Counted from the stretch's first letter, positions 48,186 through 57,926 are shown. The stretch: DNA of 64,000 bases from Nocardioides dongkuii (GCF_014127485.1 NZ_CP059903.1:2914001-2978000), one strand, 5' to 3'. Translations and numbers: made by a program. The notes: a model not told the origin generated them from the letters alone.

Positions 48186-49118
48186 TCAGGGGGCGGTGAG
48201 GGAGAGCCCGAGCACGCCGGGCCAGAAGGCGAAGAGCACGGTCACCGGCAGCACGAGGAAGACCACCGGGACCATCATCAGGACCTCCTTGCGGGCGGCG
48301 ACCTCGATGAGCTCGCGGCGTCCGGCCTCGCGGACGTCGGCGGCCTGGGCGTGCAGCACGTCGGCGAGCGGGGTGCCGCGCTCGACGGCGACCGCGATGC
48401 CCTGCGCGAACCGGGCGACGAGCGGCACGCCGGTGGTGGCGGCGAGCCGGTCGAAGGCGCTGGAGACCGGCTCGCCGGTGCGGACGGCCGCCAGCACCCG
48501 GGCCAGGTCGTCGGAGAGATCACCGCCGCTGCGTCGTACGACGCGGTCGAGGGCGGCGGCGGGTCCCTCGCCGGCGGCCACGGCGAGCGCGAGCAGCTCG
48601 GCGATGGTCGGGAACTCCGCGAGGACCCGGCGCTCGCGCGCGGTCACCTGGGCGGAGAGGTGCTGGTCCCGCGCGAGCACGCCGACCACGAAGCCGGCGA
48701 CGCAGAGCACCAGCCCGAGCGCGACGCCGCCGGGGTCGGTGAGCGCCTTCACCAGCGCGTACGCCGCGGCGACGCCGAAGCCGGCCAGGCCCCACTGCAC
48801 CTGCTCCACGCGGAAGTCGTGGACGGTCGCGTCGATGCCGGCGCGCTCGAGCCGGCGGCGGACGGAGGCGGCCCCGCCGAGCGTGCGCTCGACGAGCTCG
48901 GCCGCGGACCTCAGCACCGGGCCGAAGACCCCGACGGCGGCCGGGGTCGAGGAGGCGACGCGCGGGGCGAGCCGCTCCACCTGCGGCAGGTCACGGACGT
49001 AGGGAAGGACGCGCACGGCGATCGGCGTACGCCGCAGCGCGAGCGCCCGGGCGACGACCAGGACCAGGCCGGAGCCCAGCAGCCCGCCCAGCACCGCGCC
49101 CCAGGCCGCGGGCGTCAC
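48186..49118 (-). CDS. tadC: Type II secretion F-family protein TadC
   Basis: This 310-residue inner-membrane platform protein starts at GTG 49118, overlapping the tadB stop (GTGA). The T2SF domain is in the second half: LAEFPTIAELLALAVAAGEG, DLSDDLARVLAAVRTGEPVS and GTPLADVLHAQAADVREAGR. A final pair of helices is around MMVPVVFLVLPVTVLFAF. Together with TadB and the ATPase TadA it drives assembly of Flp pili. Confidence 0.9.
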   Translation of the reverse strand: MTPAAWGAVLGGLLGSGLVLVVARALALRRTPIAVRVLPYVRDLPQVERLAPRVASSTPAAVGVFGPVLRSAAELVERTLGGAASVRRRLERAGIDATVHDFRVEQVQWGLAGFGVAAAYALVKALTDPGGVALGLVLCVAGFVVGVLARDQHLSAQVTARERRVLAEFPTIAELLALAVAAGEGPAAALDRVVRRSGGDLSDDLARVLAAVRTGEPVSSAFDRLAATTGVPLVARFAQGIAVAVERGTPLADVLHAQAADVREAGRRELIEVAARKEVLMMVPVVFLVLPVTVLFAFWPGVLGLSLTAP

Positions 49119-49963
49119 GACAGGATCCGCCGTTCGACCGGGAGCCGTCCGAACCGCACCATCAGCCGGTAGGCGACCAGGCAGGTGGCCGCCCCGAAGC
49201 CCAGCACGAAGACCCCGGTGGTCGAGCCGTAGCGCTGGATCACCTCGGGCTGGAAGGACATCATCAGCAGCACCAGCCACGGCGCGGCGACCGCGAGCCG
49301 GGCGCCGTTGACGGTCCAGGACTGGCGCGACTCGAGCTCGGAGCGGGTGCGGGCCTCGTCGCGCAGGTAGCCCGACAGGTTCCGCAGCAGCCGGCCCAGC
49401 TCGCCGCCGCCGACCTCGCGGGCGATCCGCAGCCCTTCGACGACGCGGTCGCCGACCGGGTCGGCGAGCCGGTCCTTGAGCCGGTCGAGGCACTCCCCGA
49501 AGCGGCCGGTGACCTGGTAGTCGAGGGCGAACTGGTCGAAGGCGGGCTGGAGCGGCTCGGGCCCGCGGGTGCCGAGCGCGGCGAGGGCGTCGGGCAGCGA
49601 CATGCCGGCACGCACGGCTGACGCGAGGTTGTCCACGGCCTCCGGCCACACCTCGGCGAGCTCGCGCTGCCGCTGCCGGGCTCGGCCTGCGACCACGGCG
49701 AGCGGGAGGTAGCCGGCCGCGAGCGCGAAGACCACCGCGACCGGCGCCGTTCGAGAGACGACCTGCACCACCAGTCCCGCGGCCGCGGCGCAGGCGACGC
49801 ACAGCAGCACGAACCCGGACGCCGAGACCTCGGCGAGCCCGGCGCGGATGAGCAGGTCGGAGGTACGCCGCGCGCCCCGGTCGCGGGTCGGGCGGGGCAG
49901 CGCGAACGCCGACCAGACCAGCATCAGCCCGATGCCGACCCCCAGCCCGACCAGCGCGCCCAT
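49115..49963 (-). CDS. tadB: Type II secretion F-family protein TadB
   Basis: This 282-residue membrane protein starts at ATG 49963, overlapping the tadA stop by one base (TGATG). An N-terminal helix pair is followed by the T2SF domain: PEAVDNLASAVRAGMSLPDA, LDYQVTGRFGECLDRLKDRL and GGGELGRLLRNLSGYLRDEA. C-terminal helices follow. It is the second platform protein of the pilus machine. Confidence 0.9.
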   Translation of the reverse strand: MGALVGLGVGIGLMLVWSAFALPRPTRDRGARRTSDLLIRAGLAEVSASGFVLLCVACAAAAGLVVQVVSRTAPVAVVFALAAGYLPLAVVAGRARQRQRELAEVWPEAVDNLASAVRAGMSLPDALAALGTRGPEPLQPAFDQFALDYQVTGRFGECLDRLKDRLADPVGDRVVEGLRIAREVGGGELGRLLRNLSGYLRDEARTRSELESRQSWTVNGARLAVAAPWLVLLMMSFQPEVIQRYGSTTGVFVLGFGAATCLVAYRLMVRFGRLPVERRILS

Positions 49964-51228
49964 CAGCCGACGTCCTCCGCGGTCTCGGAGAGGAGCCGGT
50001 GCACGTCGATGCCGGCGCGCTCGTAGAGCTCGACCCGCGGCGGCATCCCCCGGGTGCGGCGCAGTTCCCCGCCCCGGCGCTCGAAGAGCGGCTCGGCCTC
50101 GATGATGTCGTTCTCGACCCGCCCCGGCACGCCCACGACCTCGTTGACCCGGCGTACGCCGTGCTGGTCGATGCCGAGGTGGACGACCAGGTCGACCGAG
50201 GCCGCGACCGTGGGAACGACGAACCTGGCCGAGATGTTCTCCCCCGCCAGCAGCGGCAGCGTGCACATCTTCACCAGCGCCTCGCGCGCGCTGTTGGCGT
50301 GGATCGTGCACATGCCCGGCAACCCCGCGTTGAGCGCCAGCAGCAGGTCGAGGCACTCCTCGGCTCGCACCTCGCCCACGATGATCCGGCTCGGCCGCAT
50401 CCGCAGGCTCTCCTTGACCAGCTCGCGCAGCCGGATCTCCCCCGTGCCCTCGAGCCCGGCCTGCCGGGTCTGCATCGGCACCCAGTCAGGGTGGGGGAAG
50501 CGCAATTCGAAGACCTCCTCGGCGGAGACCACCCGGTCACCGCCGGGGATCGCCGCCGCGAGGCAGTTCAACATCGTTGTCTTCCCAGCCTGCGTCGCGC
50601 CCGCGACCAGGATGTTGAGCCCGGCCCGCACCGACGCCTCCAGGAACGCCGCGGCCCGCGGGCTCAGGCTGCCGAGCTCGACCAGGTCGCTGACCCGGGT
50701 CGCGCGCAGCACGAACTTGCGGATGTTGACCGCCGAGAAACCGCGGCTGATGCCCTGCAGCACCACGTGCAGCCGGTGCCCGTCGGGCAGCATCGCGTCC
50801 ACGAACGGCTGGGAGAGGTCGATCCGCCGCCCGCTCGACTTCAGCATCCGCTCCACGAGCTCGTCGACCTGCGCAGCACTCAGCATCAGGTTGGTCAGCT
50901 CGTGCCGCCCGTGACGCGCCACGAACACCCGCGACGGGTCGTTCACCCAGATCTCCTCGACCGCCGGGTCGTCGAGGAACGGCTGCAACGGGCCGTAGCC
51001 CGAGACCCGCGCCACCAGCTCGCCCACCACCGCGCCCGCGTCGGGCACCGGCAGCACCGCACCGGTCAGGCTGCGCTCGTCGTGGTCGCGCACCACCGAC
51101 TCCGCGATCCGACGTACCACCAGGGCATCGCGCTGCGGGTCGATCCCCTCGCGGCGCACCCGCTCGCGCACGTGCTCGTCGAGCTGGTCGACCAGCCCCC
51201 CGCGCGCATCGGCGTGCGTCATCGCCAT
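49963..51228 (-). CDS. tadA: Tad pilus assembly ATPase TadA/CpaF
   Basis: This 421-residue secretion ATPase has N-terminal docking helices and the CpaF block SGYGPLQPFLDDPAVEEIWV, followed by NDPSRVFVARHG. Walker A is GATQAGKTT (an unusual but valid GxxxxGKT). Walker B and His-box regions are RMRPSRIIVGEVRAEECLDL and GMCTIHANSAREALVKM. It powers Flp pilus extension. ATG 51228 is used, though GTG 51231 and ATG 51222 are also possible. It heads the seven-gene operon. No prepilin peptidase (TadV), TadZ or secretin is nearby; a secretin is not expected in a Gram-positive. Confidence 0.93.
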   Translation of the reverse strand: MAMTHADARGGLVDQLDEHVRERVRREGIDPQRDALVVRRIAESVVRDHDERSLTGAVLPVPDAGAVVGELVARVSGYGPLQPFLDDPAVEEIWVNDPSRVFVARHGRHELTNLMLSAAQVDELVERMLKSSGRRIDLSQPFVDAMLPDGHRLHVVLQGISRGFSAVNIRKFVLRATRVSDLVELGSLSPRAAAFLEASVRAGLNILVAGATQAGKTTMLNCLAAAIPGGDRVVSAEEVFELRFPHPDWVPMQTRQAGLEGTGEIRLRELVKESLRMRPSRIIVGEVRAEECLDLLLALNAGLPGMCTIHANSAREALVKMCTLPLLAGENISARFVVPTVAASVDLVVHLGIDQHGVRRVNEVVGVPGRVENDIIEAEPLFERRGGELRRTRGMPPRVELYERAGIDVHRLLSETAEDVG

Positions 51229-51377
51229 CACGGACCCCGTTTCGCCGAGTCAGGTTCCCGGGACCGAAACTAGGTCAGCCCCACCACCATCCGCCATGCC
51301 CTCCGGCGAATCTGTGGACAGAACGGACTAGTGGGACAGATGAGAACCCGAGGAGGCCCGCGGACCCCGGGGACGCC

Positions 51378-52034
51378 TCACCAACCGGCCATGTGCACGA
51401 TGCCGCGGCCCACCAGGAAGAGCCCCACCGCGGCCAGCAGCAGCTCCGTCACCAGCTGGCCGCGCGTGTCGATGAAGTCGGCCAGCGCCTGCAGACCGCG
51501 GCGCGTGGGGTCGGGCGCCACCAGGGTCATCGCGAGGGGGAGCCACGCCGGCAACGCTGCCACGACCACCACGATGCAGAGCACGATCAGGCGTCCGGCG
51601 ACGTCGAGATCACTGGCGCCGATCTCCTTGGCCACGGGGACCATGAGCGCCAACGTCGTGAAGTTCGTCGCCATCGAGAACACGCCGAAGCCCACCGCGT
51701 GGCTCGGATTGAGCCCGCGGTCGCGCGACTTCTCGGGCTTCGGGGTACGCGGCCGGCGGTGCCGCAGCACGGCAGCGATGAGGACGAGGAGGGAGCCGAG
51801 GACGACGTCGAGGGAGGCGCTGAGCCTGGGCTCCTCGGGGAGGGCGATGGAACCGCCGAAGAGCACCAGGACCGACAGGAGCACGAGCAGCGTTCCGCCG
51901 ACCCCGATGGCGTAGCCCCCCGCGACGCGGCGTCCGTCGCGCCCAGCCAGCAGGACGGTCTGCTCAGTGAGCATGACCGGGCTGATGGCGCCCGCGAAGG
52001 CCAGCGGGATCACGACCGCCAGGACACTGACCAT
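51378..52034 (-). CDS. GAP-family (Sap/LysE-like) membrane protein
   Basis: This 218-residue protein has about six helices. The first carries VIPLAFAGAISPVMLTEQTV, the family's Pro-containing motif. FGVFSMATNFTTLALMVPVA lies in the second half. This resembles the GAP/Sap family, linked to lipid or glycolipid placement in mycobacteria, and the wider LysE exporter fold. Substrate is unknown. It lies on its own between the Tad operon (146-base gap) and the protease gene (55 bases away). Confidence 0.75.
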   Translation of the reverse strand: MVSVLAVVIPLAFAGAISPVMLTEQTVLLAGRDGRRVAGGYAIGVGGTLLVLLSVLVLFGGSIALPEEPRLSASLDVVLGSLLVLIAAVLRHRRPRTPKPEKSRDRGLNPSHAVGFGVFSMATNFTTLALMVPVAKEIGASDLDVAGRLIVLCIVVVVAALPAWLPLAMTLVAPDPTRRGLQALADFIDTRGQLVTELLLAAVGLFLVGRGIVHMAGW

Positions 52035-52089
52035 GAAGCGGAGCGTAACGGCGGCGCGTCGTGCGTGAGCTCGGCCGCCGCGCAGGCGC

Positions 52090-55000
52090 TCACCAGTCCG
52101 GGCGCTGGGTGACCCGGATCGAGCTCACCATCGGCTTGCCGGCGTGCCGCGGCCGCAGGAACGTGATGACCAGCGGGCCCGACTTGTGGTTGACCTCGAG
52201 CGACCTGACCACGGCACGCCGCTGCCCGGAGCGGGCGGCATCGACCTTGCGCAGCACGGCCTTCCCGTCCACGCGGACGTCGAAGACCCGGCGTCCCTTC
52301 CGGGCTCCGGCGATCTCGGCGAAGCCGAGCTCGACCTGGTACCTCCCGGCGGGCGCATCGGCGAAGGTGTAGGTGAACGACTTGCGCCGGGCGGTGCGCG
52401 CGGACCGGAAGAGCCGGTCCTCGGTGGTGCCGCCGATGGCCTTCGTGGTCGTGACCACCTTCGTCTCGCCGCGGAAGCCCCACTGACCGGGGCGGAACCG
52501 ACGGTCGCCGCTCCAGGCGAAGCCGGACCCGTCGCGGTGGCCCTTGCCGCCCGCGTTCACACCGACCCGGTACGCCGACCGGGCCACGGTGACCGGCACG
52601 AGCTGGGTCGAGGCGCGTCCCGAGGAGGTGCGGACGACGATGTTGCCCGCGAGCATGCCCGCGCGGGCGCCGGCTCCGCGCACGCCCACGGTGAAGGTGC
52701 GGGAGTCCCCCGCCGGGATGGTCGCGGTGCCGGTGGGCACGGTGAGCCAGGGCAGGTCGGTGGTGACGGCGTCGTCGACGTCGAGGAAGTGGACGGCGCT
52801 CGCGCCCGGGTCGGCCATCCACAGCCGGCCGGCCGGGTCGATCTCCAGGCCGCCGGGCCACCCGATGCTGTCGGGCACGCTGGCGGTCGACACCGTCTCG
52901 CAGGTGAGCGGCGAGACCTCCTGCAGCTGGTTGTAGCGCGGCGCACGGGCGCCCGGGTGGTCCTGCCGGACACCGGCCTCCCACACCATGCCGGTGGAGG
53001 GGTTGTACGCCAGCCCGCGGCTGTCCTGGGTCGCCAGGGAGCAGCTGCGCACCAGCCGACCCGGCGACGGGTGGGTCGTGCCGTTCACGGTGAACAGGTA
53101 GCCGTTGCCGCTGAGGTAGAAGACGTCGTCCTGCTCGTTGTAGGCCAGGCCACCCGGGCTGACGGCTGCCCAGCTGCCGTCGAGGGCGTAGCGCTCGACG
53201 CCGTCGGTGCGCGAGTAGCAGCGCAGCTCGCCGCGTCCGTCTGCGTGGATCGCCTCGCACAGGCTTCCCGTGGTGCTGTCGTAGGCGAGGTCACCGACGA
53301 ACAACAGCCCGTGGGTGCGGTCCCACTCCGCGACGATCTCCTGGCGGAGCGTGCCGTCGAACCCGTAGCGGGCGACGCGCTCGCCGTAGAGCTCGTTGGT
53401 CCACAGCGACGTGCCGTCGTAGGCGACGCCGGCGTTGCTGTCGTACGCCGTCTTGAAGGTCGACAGCACCCGGGTACGCCGCATGGCCGGCGGGGCCGCG
53501 TCGTCGGCCCGCACCGCGACCGAGGAGCGAGGCACGGCACGCGCCGCCCCGGTGGCCCGGTCGACGGCCGCGTCGCGACGGGTCTCGGCGAACGAGACCG
53601 TCATCGGCACCGTGCCCGTGTTGGACACGGTGACCTTCCCGGTGCTGGTGTCCCGCGGTCCGAGCAACCAGCTCGTCCTGGCGGCCTTCACCTTCGCGGC
53701 GCTGGTGGCCAGGTCAGCCGCGACGTCCTCGACCTCGGCCTCGCTGCCGAGCGTGACCGTGGTGGCCGAGCTCGTGTAGTCCTGCGCCGCGGCGGTGACC
53801 GTGTAGGCACCGAGCGGGAGCTGGACGGTGACCTCGCCGGCGGCATCCGTGGTGGCCGTGGTGGGGGCCCCGGTCTCGGGCGTCAGCGTCACCCGCGCCC
53901 CGGTGATCGCCTGGTCGTCGTTGGCGTCGCTCACCGACACGTGCACGAAGCCGGTCGGCTCACCGTCGAGCACCAGGCCGCGATCCTCGTCGGCGACGTC
54001 GGCGTGGTCGCCGTACTCGATCGTCGTGAGGTTCTGTCCGGGGTCGGGGAAGGACTGGAAGCCGATGCTGGCCGAGCTCCCGCCGCGGACCGGGTCGGCG
54101 CCCACGCCGGCGCCCCAGCCGATGATCGCGTCGCCGCCGCCGGTCAGGGTGACCGAGAAGTCCACCGACCCCGGCGTGCTCGTCCCCGGGTCGTCGACGG
54201 GGGTGAAGGACGCGTCGCGCCACTCGATCACGTACGCCGGCTCGCCGTCGACGGTCGTGGTGCCGGTGTAGACGGCCGCGGTCTGCAGGTCGTCGAAGAA
54301 CGGCATCACGGCCGCGGACAGCCGCGAGTCGGGCATCCCCCAGTTGTCGGTGACGGGCTGGTCGCGCGGGTCCGGCTGGCCCGGGTCGAAGCGCAGGAAG
54401 CCCTTCGGGGAGATCTCGATGCTCTGCACCGGCCGTCCGAACCACACGAACGGGAACGGGAGCTTCCTGGTCAGGTGCGCACCGGCCGTGAACTCGTTCC
54501 TCTCGGTCCCCGGACGGAAGCCCCCGACGACCCGCCGGCAGCCGGCGTACCCCGTCGAGGCCTGGACGCGCTGCACCGGGGCGAGCGTCTCGTCACCGTC
54601 GACCACCACCTCCAGGGCCACCGGCTGGCCGCAGACCGAGCCGGGCACGCGGAGCGTGTAGGTGCCCTCCGGCACGTCGCTGAAGGTGAAGCCGCCGTCG
54701 GCACCGGTGGTCACCGGCGCGACGTCGGAGCCGAGGGTGACCCGGGTCTCGATCACCGGGAAGCCGCCGGGCTGGGTGAGCGTCCCGCTGACGCGGTGGC
54801 GCGGCGCGGTCATGAGGGTGGTGACACCGAGGGAGGCGGTGCCGCCGCCCTCGGGCACGACCACGGTGCGGGTCGACGCCCGGTGGCCGAACGCCGAGAT
54901 CCGCACCGTGTAGGAGCCCGGGACGAGCGGGAGGGAGAAGCTGCCGTCGGCCCCGGTGGCGGCCGAGCGCTCGCCGTCGCCGGACGCCGTGACGACGGCG

Positions 55001-56529
55001 CCCGACAGGGGCTGCCCGTCGGCGTCGGCCACCGACCCGGTGAGGGTGCCGAAGACCGTGGGCGCCGCGTCCAGCAGGGCCGCGGCGTCGAGGGTGCCCT
55101 CGCCCCACGAGGAGTTGTCGGCCGCAGTCCCACCGCAGGTCGTGTCGTCGACGTCGTGGGCGGTGCGGTCGAGCAGTCGCTCGGTGCCGGCGACGTCGCC
55201 GATCAGCTCGGGCCGGGCGCTCCACAGCAGCGCGACCGAGCCCGCCACGTGCGGCGCGGCCATCGACGTGCCGTCGTTGGGACCGTAGGTCCCACCGGGC
55301 AGTGCCGAGACGACACCCACGCCGGGCGCGGTGATGTTGGGCTTGGCCAGGCCGTCCTGGCCGGGGCCGCGCGAGGAGAAGAACGCGAGGTCACCGGTGT
55401 GCCCGTAGGCGCCGACCGAGTACCCCGTGGTGCGGCCGCCAGGTGCGGCCGCGGTGCCGCAGGAGGGTCCGGAGTTGCCGATGGACCACGAGCTGAAGAT
55501 GCCGGCGGCGTCCCAGGCGTCGATCACCTCGTCGTAGAACGGGTTCCCCGAGCTGCCGGGGTCGCTGCCCCACGAGTTGTTGATGATGTGGGGACGCCGG
55601 CCGGGGTCGGCGCCCGTGCCGTCGGTGCGGGTGGGTGCGAGCAGCCACTGGGCCGAGCTCAGCAGGTCCTCGTCGGTGCAGGTGCCGAAGGCGCAGCCGT
55701 TGACGCCGATCCAGGTGGCGCCGGGGGCGACCCCGATCCGGTGCTCCGGGGCCGAGCCGAGCATGGTGCCCATCGTGTGGGTGCCGTGGCCGTCGGCGTC
55801 GCACGGGTCGGTCGTGGGGCAGACGCCGGCGACGTCGTACCAGCTGTAGTCGTTGTCGAGGCTGCCGTCGGCCTTCAGACCTCGGTAGCGGTCGCGCAGG
55901 GCCGGGTGGGTGACGTCGATCCCGCTGTCGAGGTTGGCCACCGTGATGCCGCGGCCGTCGACGCCGTCGGCCCACGCCTGGTCGGCGTGCACGGCCTGGA
56001 TGCCCCACGGGACCACGCCGTCGTCGGCCCGGGAGCCGCTCTCCGCCACCGGCGGCTCCTGCTCCCACGACGTCGTCGGGCGGATCTGGACGACCTCGGA
56101 CTCCCGGGCCAGCGTCGTCGCGAGGGACAGGGTGCCGCGGTGCACCAGGATCGCGTCGGAGATCCAGTACGCCGTGTAGTCGACGCCCCGGGCGTCGAGC
56201 TCGGCGCGCACGTCACGCTGGCTGCTCCGGGCCGCAGCGCGGAGGGCGTCGTGGACGGCGTGGCCGCGCTCCTCCCAGCTGTCGGCAGCCGCCAGCCCGG
56301 TCAGGCCGCTGCCGTCGAAGCGCACCCAGTAGTCCGCGCGGGTACCGCCCGCCAGCTCGCGTCGTACGCCCGCGGTCAGCTTGGCGGCGGGGCGCTCGGG
56401 CTCCGAGACCGCAGGTGCCTTGCCCGACGGCGATGCCGTCGCCGGGGACGGCGCGACCGCCAGGCTCGCCGCGGCCAGGGCGAGCGAGACGCCCGCGATC
56501 GCGACGCTGCGGAAGGGACGGATCGGCAT
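52090..56529 (-). CDS. Large secreted subtilisin-like (S8) protease with carboxypeptidase-regulatory and malectin domains
   Basis: This 1479-residue protein has a signal peptide ending near residue 32 and a propeptide of about 130 residues. The S8 catalytic domain has Asp near 200 (VANLDSGIDVTHP), His near 246 (DGHGTHTMGT) and Ser near 425 (GTSMAAPHVAGS). Three carboxypeptidase-regulatory-like beta domains follow (around 490, 590 and 880), with a propeller-like region (about 1030-1250, AYNEQDDVFYLSGNGYLFTV). The malectin domain is at about 1330-1479 (YRVGVNAGGKGHRDGSGFAW). Malectin domains bind carbohydrate, so a wall- or glycan-attached protease is likely. It follows the Ig-like protein by 34 bases, which suggests an operon. 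Confidence 0.9.
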   Translation of the reverse strand: MPIRPFRSVAIAGVSLALAAASLAVAPSPATASPSGKAPAVSEPERPAAKLTAGVRRELAGGTRADYWVRFDGSGLTGLAAADSWEERGHAVHDALRAAARSSQRDVRAELDARGVDYTAYWISDAILVHRGTLSLATTLARESEVVQIRPTTSWEQEPPVAESGSRADDGVVPWGIQAVHADQAWADGVDGRGITVANLDSGIDVTHPALRDRYRGLKADGSLDNDYSWYDVAGVCPTTDPCDADGHGTHTMGTMLGSAPEHRIGVAPGATWIGVNGCAFGTCTDEDLLSSAQWLLAPTRTDGTGADPGRRPHIINNSWGSDPGSSGNPFYDEVIDAWDAAGIFSSWSIGNSGPSCGTAAAPGGRTTGYSVGAYGHTGDLAFFSSRGPGQDGLAKPNITAPGVGVVSALPGGTYGPNDGTSMAAPHVAGSVALLWSARPELIGDVAGTERLLDRTAHDVDDTTCGGTAADNSSWGEGTLDAAALLDAAPTVFGTLTGSVADADGQPLSGAVVTASGDGERSAATGADGSFSLPLVPGSYTVRISAFGHRASTRTVVVPEGGGTASLGVTTLMTAPRHRVSGTLTQPGGFPVIETRVTLGSDVAPVTTGADGGFTFSDVPEGTYTLRVPGSVCGQPVALEVVVDGDETLAPVQRVQASTGYAGCRRVVGGFRPGTERNEFTAGAHLTRKLPFPFVWFGRPVQSIEISPKGFLRFDPGQPDPRDQPVTDNWGMPDSRLSAAVMPFFDDLQTAAVYTGTTTVDGEPAYVIEWRDASFTPVDDPGTSTPGSVDFSVTLTGGGDAIIGWGAGVGADPVRGGSSASIGFQSFPDPGQNLTTIEYGDHADVADEDRGLVLDGEPTGFVHVSVSDANDDQAITGARVTLTPETGAPTTATTDAAGEVTVQLPLGAYTVTAAAQDYTSSATTVTLGSEAEVEDVAADLATSAAKVKAARTSWLLGPRDTSTGKVTVSNTGTVPMTVSFAETRRDAAVDRATGAARAVPRSSVAVRADDAAPPAMRRTRVLSTFKTAYDSNAGVAYDGTSLWTNELYGERVARYGFDGTLRQEIVAEWDRTHGLLFVGDLAYDSTTGSLCEAIHADGRGELRCYSRTDGVERYALDGSWAAVSPGGLAYNEQDDVFYLSGNGYLFTVNGTTHPSPGRLVRSCSLATQDSRGLAYNPSTGMVWEAGVRQDHPGARAPRYNQLQEVSPLTCETVSTASVPDSIGWPGGLEIDPAGRLWMADPGASAVHFLDVDDAVTTDLPWLTVPTGTATIPAGDSRTFTVGVRGAGARAGMLAGNIVVRTSSGRASTQLVPVTVARSAYRVGVNAGGKGHRDGSGFAWSGDRRFRPGQWGFRGETKVVTTTKAIGGTTEDRLFRSARTARRKSFTYTFADAPAGRYQVELGFAEIAGARKGRRVFDVRVDGKAVLRKVDAARSGQRRAVVRSLEVNHKSGPLVITFLRPRHAGKPMVSSIRVTQRPDW

Positions 56530-56563
56530 GGGAAGGCTCCTGCGAGTCTGGTGGTGAGGGTGG

Positions 56564-57775
56564 CTACTTGACCCGGATCGACGCCGAGTCGGCGCCGGCC
56601 AGCACCGCGCTCGAGCCGGCGTAGCGGGCGGTCACCTTGACCTTGCCCTTCGCCACCTTGGCCAGGGTGAAGGTCGCCTTGCCCTGGCGCAGCGTCACCG
56701 TGCGGGTGCGCTGGCCGACCTTGACCTTGACCTGGCCGGTCGCCGTCACCGTCGAACGGACGACGACGCTGACCTTGAGCTTGCCCGCGGCGGGCGCGCC
56801 GAGCTTGAGCCGCACGGAGGCCGCGGCCTTCGTCGCCGTCACCGGTGCGGAGCTGTGGGAGGCAGGGTTCCAGGCGGCGCCACCGGCGGTCTCGATGACG
56901 CCGATCTGCTTGCCGGCGTCCGCCGCGCGCAGCGTGAAGGTCCTGCCGTCCGCCCCGGGGACGGGCTTGCCGCCCGAGGTCCACCGGTAGCTCAGGGCCA
57001 CGCCGTCGGTGCTGCTCCAGGTGCCCGGCTTCACGGTCAGCGTCTTGCCGACCACCGGCACGCCCCCGATCCGGGGCTCGGCCTGACTGGTCACGGTGCC
57101 CCGCTGGACCATGATCGAGTCGGTGAAGGCCATCGCCCAGAGGTAGTCCGGCGCGGAGAGGGTCACGCCCAGGTAGATGTCGCTGCCGACGTCGCGCGGC
57201 TTCACCTGGTAGGTCCGGGCGGTCGCGCCGGCGACGGGCTCGCCGCCGACGTACCACTGGAACTCGGGAACCGCGGTTGCGATGTCCCAGGTGCCCGGAT
57301 CCGCGGTCAGGACGGCACCGGGCACCGGGTCGCCCGTGACGGACGGCAAGGTCAGGTAGGTGATGCTGCCTTCCTCGATGGTCTTGCCCGCCGAGGTCAC
57401 CGGCTCGCTCATCGCGCCGTCCTTGCTGGCGGTGACCGTGAGCGTCAACGTCTTGCGGAGGTCGTCGATGGTGGGCGTGTAGCTGTCGCCGACACCGACG
57501 GCGGCGCCGCCGACCCGCCACTCGTAGGAGAACTCGGCCCCCTCGGTGTCCCAGGTCCCGGGGTCGGCCGTGACGGTGTCGCCGACTGCGTAGATCCAGC
57601 CGTACGTGCCGATGATCGACGGCGGCGTGAGGTTGACCGGGGCGGCGGCCGCGACCACGTCCGCCCGGTCGACGGTCGCCGCGGACGCGGAGGTCATCGC
57701 GATGCCGGGGGCGATCACACAGCTGGCAGCCAGCACGGCGGTGGCCGTTCGGCGACGGAGCTTCTTGGTGTCCAC
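56564..57775 (-). CDS. Secreted Ig-like repeat protein
   Basis: This 403-residue secreted protein starts at GTG 57775, with a signal peptide ending near ASAATVD (about 33). Three repeats of about 85 residues follow, each built on a pattern like PGTWDTEGAEFSYEWRVGG, then TYTP- or RTYQV-type strands. The C-terminal domain is Lys/Val-rich (VKVKVGQRTRTVTLRQGKAT) and also Ig-like. Such repeats are frequent in Nocardioides surface proteins and are thought to be structural or adhesive. It has no sorting signal or membrane anchor. It is cotranscribed, probably, with the protease gene behind it. Confidence 0.8.
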   Translation of the reverse strand: MDTKKLRRRTATAVLAASCVIAPGIAMTSASAATVDRADVVAAAAPVNLTPPSIIGTYGWIYAVGDTVTADPGTWDTEGAEFSYEWRVGGAAVGVGDSYTPTIDDLRKTLTLTVTASKDGAMSEPVTSAGKTIEEGSITYLTLPSVTGDPVPGAVLTADPGTWDIATAVPEFQWYVGGEPVAGATARTYQVKPRDVGSDIYLGVTLSAPDYLWAMAFTDSIMVQRGTVTSQAEPRIGGVPVVGKTLTVKPGTWSSTDGVALSYRWTSGGKPVPGADGRTFTLRAADAGKQIGVIETAGGAAWNPASHSSAPVTATKAAASVRLKLGAPAAGKLKVSVVVRSTVTATGQVKVKVGQRTRTVTLRQGKATFTLAKVAKGKVKVTARYAGSSAVLAGADSASIRVK

Positions 57776-57871
57776 GGTGTTCCAATCGTCGGTAGGGCCG
57801 GGGGCTCATGGGTCGGCTCCCACACCGACGACTCTGGCGGCGCGAGGATCACAGCGTCGGGCCGGCAGATC

Positions 57872-57926
57872 GTGCGCAGCAAGCCTTGTGCGGCTGCCGA
57901 TACACGCCGTTGCGCAAGTGCGCAGC
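57872..57926. promoter_or_regulatory. Candidate operator with repeated TGCGCA sites
   Basis: In the 236-base divergent gap, GTGCGCAGC occurs at 57872-57880 and 57918-57926. Another TGCGCA (57911-57916) adjoins the second copy, giving TGCGCA-AG-TGCGCA. The TGCGCA core is itself a palindrome. A possible -10 (TAGAGT, 57939-57944) for the regulator lies just downstream. The sites may bind the product of the adjacent regulator gene. No function is proven. Confidence 0.4.

Noticed and set aside
52144..56571. Open plus-strand frame of about 1475 codons opposite the protease
   Set aside because: Low-complexity Arg/Gly/Val/Asp composition with no domains, while the opposite strand has a full catalytic triad.
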